Source: Acinetobacter sp. SFB
GTDB lineage: Bacteria; Pseudomonadota; Gammaproteobacteria; Pseudomonadales; Moraxellaceae
NCBI RefSeq assembly: GCF_001647545.1
Contig: NZ_LSZH01000011.1
Coordinates: forward strand, 197,240-261,239
Direction of reading: 5' to 3'
DNA length: 64,000 bases
The translations under genes were made by a program, and so were the position numbers. Below, one piece after another: positions 56,045 to 64,000 of the stretch; the first letter of the stretch is position 1; every line of letters starts with the position of its first letter. Below the pieces are notes generated by a model. It had not been told where the DNA came from. It worked only from the letters and a program-made list of their open reading frames with translations, and did no database searches.

Positions 56045-56866
56045 TTAGTTATTTAAACGTTCTGCCAATTCTTCAGGAGACAGGTATCCACCTAGATAAA
56101 CACCATCTTCATTGTAAATTGCCGGTGTGCCATTTACGCCCATATTTAGACCAAGTTGATACTGATCTCTAACGGGGTTTTTGCATGTTGCTGGGGCAAG
56201 AGGCGCACCAGCAATGGCCTGGTCAAAAGCAGCCTGACGGTCTTTGCTGCACCAGATGCTTTCCATGGCTGGCATGAACTGTTCGCCACGTGGCCATGCG
56301 ATATAACGCACTTCAATGCCTTTGGCATTAATTTCGCTCATGTGTTCATGCAGTTTATGGCAGTACGGGCAGCTGGCATCGGTAAATACATACACAATAT
56401 GTTTGGTTTTGCCTTGCGCCTTATAAACTAAAAGATCTTCAGTTTTTAAGCCAGCCAGAAGCTTTTTGTTGGCTGCGGATTGCAGGTTTTCACTGACATT
56501 GTGGATTTTGCTGTCGCCCAAACGAAGCACATCGCCTTGAATAATGTATTTACCATCTGCAGTTGCGTAAACAGACGACATGCCTTCCAGGTTGACCCAA
56601 TACAGGTTCGGTACTTCAGTGGCTTTAATATCCAGCACTTTGGCATTGATATTGGCTTTTTTAAAGTGCTGTTGCAGGGTGTTAATTAAACGCTGCTGTG
56701 CATTGCGCTCGGAAATATTCGAGGCCTGTCCGGTTGCGGGAGCACTAGCGGTTAAAGTGCCTTGCTTTTTTTCATCGTTATTTGAGTTGGAACACGCAGT
56801 GATGAGCATACTGCTTGCCAAAGTGCATGCAATAAAAATTTTTGAGCGGGTAAGTGACATAAACAA
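56045..56866 (-). CDS. dsbC: DsbC-like thiol:disulfide isomerase with a lipoprotein signal
   Basis: 273 aa from ATG 56866 (an ATG two codons on is equally good). The N-terminus has a lipobox L-I-T-A-C25, so it may be a lipoprotein. This is unusual, since DsbC is normally soluble. A dimerisation domain (about 55-135, 'NAKVLDIKATEVPNLYWVNL') precedes the thioredoxin-like domain. The redox centre is C166-P-Y-C169 ('TDASCPYCHKLHEHM'). A second Cys pair typical of DsbC occurs as 'IWCSKDRQAAFD' and 'APATCKNPV'. It isomerises wrong disulfides in periplasmic proteins. It lies after xerD on the same strand. Confidence 0.9.
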   Translation of the reverse strand: MFMSLTRSKIFIACTLASSMLITACSNSNNDEKKQGTLTASAPATGQASNISERNAQQRLINTLQQHFKKANINAKVLDIKATEVPNLYWVNLEGMSSVYATADGKYIIQGDVLRLGDSKIHNVSENLQSAANKKLLAGLKTEDLLVYKAQGKTKHIVYVFTDASCPYCHKLHEHMSEINAKGIEVRYIAWPRGEQFMPAMESIWCSKDRQAAFDQAIAGAPLAPATCKNPVRDQYQLGLNMGVNGTPAIYNEDGVYLGGYLSPEELAERLNN

Positions 56867-56966
56867 CCCTTTCTTTTAGCTATATAAAAATTGATGGCCT
56901 AGCATAACAAAAAAAAAGCCCGGCTCGTTAACACTTCTTAGTCTTAGATGATCAATGAAGATCAGA

Positions 56967-57884
56967 CTAAGCGCGAGGGTGATGCGTGGCATGCAGTTGC
57001 TGCATGCGAACTTGGGCAACGTGAGTATAAATTTGGGTGGTAGATAAATCACTATGACCCAATAACATCTGAACCACACGCAAGTCCGCGCCATGATTGA
57101 GTAAATGGGTAGCAAAAGCATGGCGTAAAGTATGCGGAGACAGTTCGGCTTGTACCCCGGCTTGTAGTGCATAGCGCTTAATGGCATACCAAAAATTTTG
57201 CCGGCTCATAATGCCGCCGTGCTGAGTCAAAAATACATAGTCAGTGGCAGATTTATATAAACTGGAACGTGCTTCATTGAGATATTTTTCGATCCATTCA
57301 CAGGCCACTTGTCCTAATGGCACCAAGCGTTCTTTATTGCCTTTGCCGACAACGCGTAAATAGCCTTGTTTTAAATTAATCAGTTCTAGACGTAAATTGA
57401 GCAATTCCGTCACCCGTAGTCCACAAGCATAAAGCACTTCAAGCATGGCGCGATCACGCAAACCCAAAGCTGTTTCAATATTCGGGGCATGAATTAAGGC
57501 TTCAACTTCTTGTTCGGAAATATCTTTGGGCAGCGAACGGCCAATTTTTGGGGTTTTATGGGTTGCCACAGGATTGTCGGAGCGAAGTTTTTGTTCACGT
57601 AAAAACTTATAAAAAGAACGCAGTGCAGAAAGTGATCGGGCAATCGAGCGCGGACTTTTACCCTGTTTGGTTAATGCCAGTAGAACATCAGAAATGTCAT
57701 CGCTGGACCATTGCGGCATGGAATTAGAGTTGCATTCACTACATTGAACCAAATCAGACAGATAGGCATTGCGAGTATGCGGACTGACGGTTTGTGCAAT
57801 TAAATAATCTCGGAAACCCTGTAAAAAACTTAAATGTTCAGGAATGCTCACCGGAGCAGGGATACGAGGTTTTTTATTAAGCAT
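56967..57884 (-). CDS. xerD: Tyrosine recombinase XerD
   Basis: 305 aa. Catalytic residues R157 ('ACGLRVTELLNL'), K181 ('VVGKGNKERLVPLG'), H251 and R254 ('LSPHTLRHAFATHLLNHGAD'), H277 and Y286 ('TTQIYTHV'). An N-terminal SAM-like DNA-binding domain (residues 18-105) precedes the catalytic part. With XerC it resolves chromosome dimers at dif. I call it XerD rather than XerC on its pairing with dsbC downstream, the common XerD arrangement. It is divergent from feoA. Confidence 0.92.
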   Translation of the reverse strand: MLNKKPRIPAPVSIPEHLSFLQGFRDYLIAQTVSPHTRNAYLSDLVQCSECNSNSMPQWSSDDISDVLLALTKQGKSPRSIARSLSALRSFYKFLREQKLRSDNPVATHKTPKIGRSLPKDISEQEVEALIHAPNIETALGLRDRAMLEVLYACGLRVTELLNLRLELINLKQGYLRVVGKGNKERLVPLGQVACEWIEKYLNEARSSLYKSATDYVFLTQHGGIMSRQNFWYAIKRYALQAGVQAELSPHTLRHAFATHLLNHGADLRVVQMLLGHSDLSTTQIYTHVAQVRMQQLHATHHPRA

Positions 57885-57998
57885 GACAGTTCTACATTGA
57901 ATGAAAAATCCAAGTTTTTCTTGGCTTGGGTCAATTTAGAACAATTTCTTGCCAATGTCGATCTGAGAGAGCAGATGAGAATTGGAATCAAACCTTAC

Positions 57999-58028
57999 TT
58001 GGTAATTATTCTCATTTGTTTGTATACT
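57999..58028 (+). promoter_or_regulatory. feoAB promoter with Fur-box-like operator
   Basis: A -35-like TTGGTA (57999-58004) and -10 TATACT (58023-58028) with an 18-base spacer. The bases 58000-58014, read on the minus strand as TGAGAATAATTACCA, match the Fur 7-1-7 pattern TGATAATnATTATCA at 12 of 14 positions. Fur bound here would cover the -35 element and block feoAB when iron is plentiful. Confidence 0.7.
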
Positions 58029-58055
58029 GTTCAAAATATTTTAGGATTAGATGCG

Positions 58056-58319
58056 GTGCGTTTATCTGATTTAAAAGTGAAACAAACGGCCATCATCAGC
58101 AAAGTCAATAAAACTTTAGATGGCAATATTTCTCAAAACGATTTGGTCGCAAGCCGTTTAGAAACGCTAGGGTTTGTTCCGGGCACAAAAGTAAAGGTGA
58201 TTACCAAAGGTGTTTTTGGTGGCGATCCGATTTTGATTCAAGTTGGATTTACCCGATTCGCACTGCGTAAAGTTGAAGCTGAAAAAATTGAAATTAATTT
58301 TGACGGAGCACCTGCATGA
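58056..58319 (+). CDS. feoA: Ferrous iron transport protein A
   Basis: 87 aa from GTG 58056, nine bases after AGGA. The frame is open far upstream (to 57834), but those residues lie across the promoter and have no family match. SH3-like fold: 'RLSDLKVKQTAIISKV', 'RLETLGFVPGTKVKVITKGV' and 'LIQVGFTRFALRKVEAEKIE' are the FeoA signature. It helps FeoB in iron uptake in an undefined way. The stop overlaps the feoB start (ATGA). Confidence 0.88.
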   Translation: MRLSDLKVKQTAIISKVNKTLDGNISQNDLVASRLETLGFVPGTKVKVITKGVFGGDPILIQVGFTRFALRKVEAEKIEINFDGAPA

Positions 58320-60172
58320 GTGATGCGCTACGTATTGCCCTGGTAGGTAACCCAAACTGTGGTAAAACATCATTATTCAACCATCTGACCGGCACCCGGC
58401 AAAAGGTGGCCAACTATGCCGGTGTCACGGTCGAGCGTAAGGTGGGACAGTTCACCTTGCCATCAGGCAAACCGGTTCGTGTTCTAGATTTACCCGGAAC
58501 CTACAGCTTAAATGCGACCAGCCCGGATGAAGCCATTACCCGCGATGTGGTGCAAGGAAAAATTGCCGAAGAAGGGCAGCAAGATGCGTTCTTGTGCGTG
58601 GTCGATGCCACCAATTTGAAACTGCATTTAGGTCTGGTGCTCGAGATGATCGAGCTGGGTCGTCCGATTCTACTTGTGCTGAACATGATGGATGAAGCAC
58701 GTCGCCGTGGTATGCAAATCAATACGCAAAAACTGGCGCAACGTTTAGGTATTCCAGTGGTGGAAACCGTTGCGGTACGTAATTCAGGCATTGAAAACCT
58801 GATGAATGCGCTTGATCAAGGTAAATATTCGACACCGCATACTGAACTCAGCGGCTTAACTGGCGATAATCATCATAAAATCACCACGATTTTGCATGAT
58901 GTGGTGCAGTCAGTCGATCAGGAAGATAAACGCTCCGATTTCCTCGATAAAATATTTTTACATCCAGTCTTAGGTTTGGTCAGTCTGGCACTGATGATGT
59001 TTGTGGTGTTCCAGGCGGTATTTGCTTGGGCTGCACCCTTTATGGATGGTATTGAAGCCTTCTTTGGCTGGTTCGGTGAATTCGTTGGACAACACATATC
59101 GCATCCATTGCTGAACAGCTTGGTGGTTGATGGTGTGATTGCCGGGGCAGGTGGGGTGGTGGTGTTCTTGCCACAAATTCTGATTCTGTTCTTCTTTATT
59201 CTCGTCCTCGAAGAGTCGGGTTATTTGCCGCGTGCTGCATTCTTGCTGGATAAGCTGATGTTTAAAGCCGGCTTAAGTGGTCGTGCGTTTATTCCATTGC
59301 TGTCTAGCTTTGCCTGTGCAGTCCCCGGGATTATGGCAACCCGCAGTATTAGCGACCCACGCGACCGTTTAACCACGATCTTTGTTGCACCGCTGATGAC
59401 CTGTTCGGCACGTTTACCGGTATATGCGCTACTCATTGCCGCCTTTATTCCAGAGTATATGGTTTGGGGGGTGTTTAATCTGCAGGGTCTGGTGCTGTTT
59501 GCTTTATACATGGCCGGAATTGTCAGCGCACTGCTGGTTTCTTTCATCTTAAAGTTTTTCCAGAAAGACAAATCACAACATATGTTGTTGATGGAATTGC
59601 CAAGCTACCGTTTTCCCGACGTGAAAAGTATTTGGATTGGTTTGCTGGACCGCGGCAAAATCTTCTTGAAACGTGTCGGTGGCATTATCTTCGCGTTATC
59701 AATTTTGCTTTGGTTCTTGTGTACTTTTCCGCAGCCGCCAGAAGGCGCGACTTTACCTGCAATTGATTACTCGCTCGCAGGTATGCTCGGACACGTGATG
59801 CAACCGATTTTTGCCCCACTGGGCTTTAACTGGCAGATCTGTATTGCTCTGATTCCTGCCATGGCGGCACGTGAAGTTGTGGTCGCGGCACTGGGTACGG
59901 TTTATGCCTTGTCTGCAACCGATGATGATGCAATATCGCAAGGTTTGGCGTCCATTATCAGCAGTGATAGTCACCTTGGTTGGTCGCTGGCGACCGGTTT
60001 ATCGCTTTTGGTCTGGTTTATTTATGCACCGCATTGTCTGGCAACCTTGGCAACGGTGAAACGTGAAACAGGTTCATGGAAAACCGTGAGCTTTATGACC
60101 GCTTATTTATTTGGTTTGGCTTATTTAATGTCGTTCCTGACCTATCAAGTTGCGACCCACTATTTGGGTTAA
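58316..60172 (+). CDS. feoB: Ferrous iron transport protein B
   Basis: 618 aa, at the short end for the family. The N-terminal G domain has G1 'GNPNCGKTSLFNHL' (G11-S19), G3 'LDLPGTYSLNA' and G4 'LNMMDEARRRG' (NxxD). A GDI-like helical segment follows, then about nine membrane helices with two Gate motifs ('RAFIPLLSSFACAVPGIMAT', 'ALIPAMAAREVVVAALGTVY'). It takes up Fe(II) across the cytoplasmic membrane. It overlaps feoA by four bases and is followed by a small Cys-rich protein. Confidence 0.94.
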   Translation: MSDALRIALVGNPNCGKTSLFNHLTGTRQKVANYAGVTVERKVGQFTLPSGKPVRVLDLPGTYSLNATSPDEAITRDVVQGKIAEEGQQDAFLCVVDATNLKLHLGLVLEMIELGRPILLVLNMMDEARRRGMQINTQKLAQRLGIPVVETVAVRNSGIENLMNALDQGKYSTPHTELSGLTGDNHHKITTILHDVVQSVDQEDKRSDFLDKIFLHPVLGLVSLALMMFVVFQAVFAWAAPFMDGIEAFFGWFGEFVGQHISHPLLNSLVVDGVIAGAGGVVVFLPQILILFFFILVLEESGYLPRAAFLLDKLMFKAGLSGRAFIPLLSSFACAVPGIMATRSISDPRDRLTTIFVAPLMTCSARLPVYALLIAAFIPEYMVWGVFNLQGLVLFALYMAGIVSALLVSFILKFFQKDKSQHMLLMELPSYRFPDVKSIWIGLLDRGKIFLKRVGGIIFALSILLWFLCTFPQPPEGATLPAIDYSLAGMLGHVMQPIFAPLGFNWQICIALIPAMAAREVVVAALGTVYALSATDDDAISQGLASIISSDSHLGWSLATGLSLLVWFIYAPHCLATLATVKRETGSWKTVSFMTAYLFGLAYLMSFLTYQVATHYLG

Positions 60173-60219
60173 TTAAATCAGGTTAAGTTGACTGAAAATA
60201 ATCTGTAGAGGAGATTGAG

Positions 60220-60471
60220 ATGATTGAAGTTGTGATTGTTGCGGCATTGGTGATTTGGAGTGCAATTGTGGTCTTCAAAAAGGTATTTCCTCAGACGGCA
60301 AACTCAGTCTTCATGCAGTTATCCCGTGTTTGTGATAAGCAAGGATGGCTCAGTTTAGCCAAATGGTTAAAACCTGCCATGGTCTCTGGTTGCGGTGGAA
60401 GCTGTGGATGTTCTGCAACACAAGACAACACCCAGAAAAAACCGGAAGTTCAAGCGGTAAAATGGAAGTAA
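60220..60471 (+). CDS. Small Cys-rich FeoB-associated membrane protein
   Basis: 83 aa. One N-terminal hydrophobic segment (4-20), then 'LAKWLKPAMVSGCGGSCGCS' with a CGGSCGC cluster followed by a basic tail. This resembles the small cysteine-rich proteins found beside feoB in several proteobacteria, whose function is open. It lies 47 bases after feoB with a GAGGAG ribosome site, and no FeoC-type winged-helix gene is present, so it could take that place. The cysteine cluster could bind iron or an iron-sulphur centre; that is inference. Confidence 0.7.
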   Translation: MIEVVIVAALVIWSAIVVFKKVFPQTANSVFMQLSRVCDKQGWLSLAKWLKPAMVSGCGGSCGCSATQDNTQKKPEVQAVKWK

Positions 60472-60492
60472 TTTTCTAATTTTTGCCCAATT

Positions 60493-60527
60493 TAAAAAAA
60501 CCGTCTTTTTTATGACGGTTTTTTTAC
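60493..60527 (+). terminator. Terminator of the feo operon
   Basis: AAAAAAACCGTC...GACGGTTTTTTT with an 8-base loop; strong on both sides. Confidence 0.92.
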
Positions 60528-60610
60528 GCGTGGACACAAAAAAAGACGCATAAAGTCAAAACAGAAAAAGCATTCAAAAGAGCAAAGTGCTAACATTTTG
60601 ACAGTTTTAA

Positions 60611-61981
<1,371 letters not shown>

Positions 61982-62002
61982 AAGAATTATAAGGAACGTT
62001 GT

Positions 62003-63199
62003 ATGGCTGGGTTAGCTCAGACGACCATAAGTAAAATTAATCAGGTCTATAATGAGTGGGGAGCAAAAATCCCTGCTGAAGTTACACCGCGTAATGTGCT
62101 GATTTTTTGTGTGATTGCCTTGTTGTGTATAGGCTCAATCATGGTGGCATCGGCCTCGATGCCCTATGCCGACCGTCTACATGAAAATGCATTTCATTAT
62201 GTGATCCGACATGGTATTTCAATTTTTGTGGCTGCTGTAGCCGCATTTTTAACCTATAAAGTGTCGTTGAACATCTGGTTCAATAACACCTTTCCCTTGT
62301 GGATCATGACCATTCTGTTGCTGACTGTGGTTTTAGTCGTCGGCACCGAAGTGAATGGTTCGACCCGTTGGATTCGTATTGCCGGCTTTACCTTGCAGGC
62401 ATCCGAAGTCGCAAAAGTCATGATGGCCATTTTCACCGCCGATTATGTGGTACGCAGGGCACAAGAGGTTCGAAATAATCTATCCGGTCTGTTCCGCTTA
62501 GGTGGGGTCATGATTATCACTGTCGGTTTAATCCTGGCAGAACCGGACTTGGGCGCAACTGCGGTTATTGTCTTGATGATTTTGGGGGTGTTCTTTTTAG
62601 CCGGTGCACCACCAATTCAGTTCATTGGTTTCATGGTGGCGATTATTCTGGGCTTAGGGGCTGCAATTATTTTTGAACCCTACCGCTTACAACGGGCCTT
62701 ATCCTTTACCGATCCGTGGGCAGACCCATTAGGAACCGGTTATCAGCTTTCCAATGCACTGATGGCCTTTGGTCGGGGTGAATGGGTAGGGGTAGGTCTA
62801 GGGCACAGTATCCAGAAAATGTCTTATCTGCCTGAAGCACATACCGACTTTATGCTGGCAATTTTAGGTGAAGAGTTTGGCTTCTTTGGTATTAGTACGG
62901 TACTGGTGTTGTCTTTTGTGATGCTGGTCTGTTGTATTAAAATCGGACACCGTGCTTTGCAGCATCAATATTTACGCGCAGGCTATTTGGCCTATGGCAT
63001 CAGTATCATTTTCCTGCTGCAAATTCTGGTGAATGCGGGGATGAATATGGGTATGTTGCCAACCAAAGGTTTGACCTTGCCCTTTATTAGTTATGGTGGT
63101 TCATCGTTAATTATGTGTGCAGTGATGATCAGTCTAGTGCTGAAAATTGATGCCACCACGCAAAAAGCCAATCCGAGTAAAGAAGAATCAAGCTTCTAG
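62003..63199 (+). CDS. ftsW: Septal peptidoglycan polymerase FtsW
   Basis: 398 aa with ten hydrophobic segments (SEDS family). 'GSIMVASASMPYADRLHENA', 'NGSTRWIRIAGFTLQASEVA', 'EPDLGATAVIVLMILGVFFL', 'SYLPEAHTDFMLAILGEEFG' and 'GMLPTKGLTLPFISYGGSSL' are all SEDS signatures. It polymerises glycan at the division septum with its partner FtsI. FtsW rather than RodA is chosen from its position after murD. The N-terminus carries a soluble stretch of ~30 residues before the first helix. Confidence 0.95.
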   Translation: MAGLAQTTISKINQVYNEWGAKIPAEVTPRNVLIFCVIALLCIGSIMVASASMPYADRLHENAFHYVIRHGISIFVAAVAAFLTYKVSLNIWFNNTFPLWIMTILLLTVVLVVGTEVNGSTRWIRIAGFTLQASEVAKVMMAIFTADYVVRRAQEVRNNLSGLFRLGGVMIITVGLILAEPDLGATAVIVLMILGVFFLAGAPPIQFIGFMVAIILGLGAAIIFEPYRLQRALSFTDPWADPLGTGYQLSNALMAFGRGEWVGVGLGHSIQKMSYLPEAHTDFMLAILGEEFGFFGISTVLVLSFVMLVCCIKIGHRALQHQYLRAGYLAYGISIIFLLQILVNAGMNMGMLPTKGLTLPFISYGGSSLIMCAVMISLVLKIDATTQKANPSKEESSF

Positions 63200-63225
63200 C
63201 TTTTTTCTGGATGTAATTCTGACCA

Positions 63226-63459
63226 TCAATCCTGCTGGGTATGGGTTAATACCGTACTCGGCATCTCAGTCCCACAATTCAGACATTTCACAAATTCTCC
63301 TTTCGCTTTTGAAAGGGGAATCAATGGGATAAAAAATAAAGAAAAATAAGTACGCTGTTGTTTTAGCTCATAGGCACTTCTGCTTCTACATACCGGACAA
63401 ACAAACTGACTTTTCTAAATAACTTTGGTTTTAGGCCCGATTCCAAAAATAAAAAACAT
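63226..63459 (-). pseudogene. Zinc-ribbon protein gene interrupted by one in-frame amber codon
   Basis: A 78-codon minus-strand frame beginning at ATG 63459 (MFFIFGIGPKTKVI) meets TAG at codon 15 (63417-63415) and then continues in the same frame without further stops to TGA at 63226. The second part ('FVCPVCRSRSAYELKQQRTY', 'FSLFFIPLIPLSKAKGEFVK', 'CLNCGTEMPSTVLTHTQQD') has two CxxC pairs joined by a hydrophobic loop, the shape of a small zinc-ribbon protein known in Acinetobacter. A single substitution would restore it, so this is a recent inactivation, a sequencing error, or a read-through case. Confidence 0.65.
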
Positions 63460-63510
63460 AGATCTGTCTATTTTCTGAAGATTAGCTTTGAGCTTAGCGC
63501 ATTTTTGATT

Positions 63511-64000
63511 TTATAAATAAGTGCCTTGCAGTTCTTTTGTGTGGGGAATGTGTTGTATATCCCACTGGGCAATGGCTTGTTTGAGCATGTGGGCTGGGGT
63601 GTCTAAATCAACTTCTGGCTGATGCAAAGCACGAATCGTTTGTTGTAATAGTTCGGGGGCATGCTTGAGATCGAGTGCTTGCGCCATGTTCTGTTTGGAA
63701 AGCTTTTGTCCCTGATCATTCATCGCAAGTGGCAGGTGCATATATTCAAGTTTTGGATAGCCTAGGATCGAACCAAGCCATATTTGCCGTTCGGTGTTAT
63801 CCAGCAGGTCTGCACCGCGCACTACATGGGTCATGCCTTGCAGATAATCATCCACCACCACAGCCAGTTGATAGTTGATAATGCCATCCCGACGCTTGAG
63901 CACAAAATCACCCAGATCCTGCTGTAGATTAGAACAATGGGTGCCTTGCAGACGGTCGTTAAAACAAATTTCCTGACCGGATACTTTGACACGAATGGCT
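63511..64000 (-). CDS. gluQ: Glutamyl-Q tRNA(Asp) synthetase, C-terminal part (runs off the window)
   Basis: The C-terminal ~163 residues are present; the 5' end lies beyond 64000. The frame is open through the window edge ('IRVKVSGQEICFNDRLQGTH', 'CSNLQQDLGDFVLKRRDGII', 'VVDDYLQGMTHVVRGADLLD', 'GYPKLEYMHLPLAMNDQGQK', 'LSKQNMA'). The KLSKQ motif is the KMSKS-like ATP loop. It glutamylates queuosine in tRNA-Asp and lacks the anticodon-binding domain of GluRS. The short length after the KLSKQ motif supports GluQ over GluRS. Confidence 0.92.
   Translation of the reverse strand, partial: AIRVKVSGQEICFNDRLQGTHCSNLQQDLGDFVLKRRDGIINYQLAVVVDDYLQGMTHVVRGADLLDNTERQIWLGSILGYPKLEYMHLPLAMNDQGQKLSKQNMAQALDLKHAPELLQQTIRALHQPEVDLDTPAHMLKQAIAQWDIQHIPHTKELQGTYL

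Noticed and set aside
56881-56971. Hairpin CTTAGTCT...AGACTAAG at the end of xerD as a terminator
   Set aside because: The arms are perfect but the T-run lies some 20 bases further on and is not directly attached, so termination is doubtful.
57834-58055. N-terminal extension of feoA by 74 codons
   Set aside because: It runs back over the promoter and Fur-like box, has no family match, and a good Shine-Dalgarno sequence favours GTG 58056.

Overview
The window is a contiguous piece of a gammaproteobacterial chromosome that I assign to Acinetobacter (species unresolved). The assignment rests on modest GC, on many recognisable Acinetobacter-type proteins (OprD-family porin, TorF-family porins, GacA next to PilSR, FadD, AmtB/GlnK), and on the gene order pepA-holC / lptFG / gpmI / S41 peptidase / pilRS / gacA / pbpG / thrC-hom / dsbC-xerD / feoAB / murD-ftsW. 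No tRNA, CRISPR array, insertion sequence or prophage was seen. Almost all of the window is core chromosome. The unusual parts are one small signalling-type cassette, an adenine methyltransferase inside the riboflavin operon, and several visibly decayed genes.

Left part (1-15 kb). The window opens with the 3' end of a 23S rRNA gene, a 5S gene and the rRNA operon terminator. Convergent to it lies a four-gene cluster (2979 to 610, minus strand): Roadblock/LC7 protein, unknown 322-aa protein, Ras-like GTPase of the CvnD/MglA-like group, second Roadblock protein. A decayed MFS gene follows, then ygiQ, a DUF2726 protein, a RidA-family protein, a decayed MHS-type transporter, dinB, a membrane-anchored GH25 lysozyme-like protein, an MdtD-like DHA2 exporter and a PiT-like membrane protein.

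Middle part (14.5-36 kb). LOG-family protein, TerC/CBS/CorC protein, YchJ, TRIC-type channel, NiaP-like MFS, an unknown 579-aa protein, parC, fadD, small membrane proteins (one MAPEG), ppa, an OprD-family porin, two TorF-family porins, a decayed GNAT gene, comM, ubiK, and glnK-amtB with sigma-54-type promoter motifs before each gene.

Right part (36-64 kb). nrdR-ribD-(DNA adenine methyltransferase)-ribE forms an apparent operon ending in a strong terminator. Then come dedA, pepA-holC-coiled-coil protein diverging from lptF-lptG, gpmI, an S41 peptidase, pilS-pilR, gacA, pbpG, hom-thrC, xerD, a DsbC-like lipoprotein, feoA-feoB with a Fur-box-like promoter and a Cys-rich FeoB-associated protein, murD-ftsW, a zinc-ribbon gene broken by one in-frame amber codon, and the C-terminal part of gluQ running off the end.

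Functionally the region combines envelope assembly (LptFG, MurD, FtsW, PbpG), nutrient sensing and uptake (GlnK/AmtB, FeoAB, porins), riboflavin synthesis, pilus/virulence regulation (PilSR, GacA) and DNA maintenance (ParC, DinB, XerD, ComM). The best candidate for an under-described system is the Roadblock-GTPase cassette. Several start codons were moved from the longest reading frame on the basis of Shine-Dalgarno sequence and family length; these are stated per gene.
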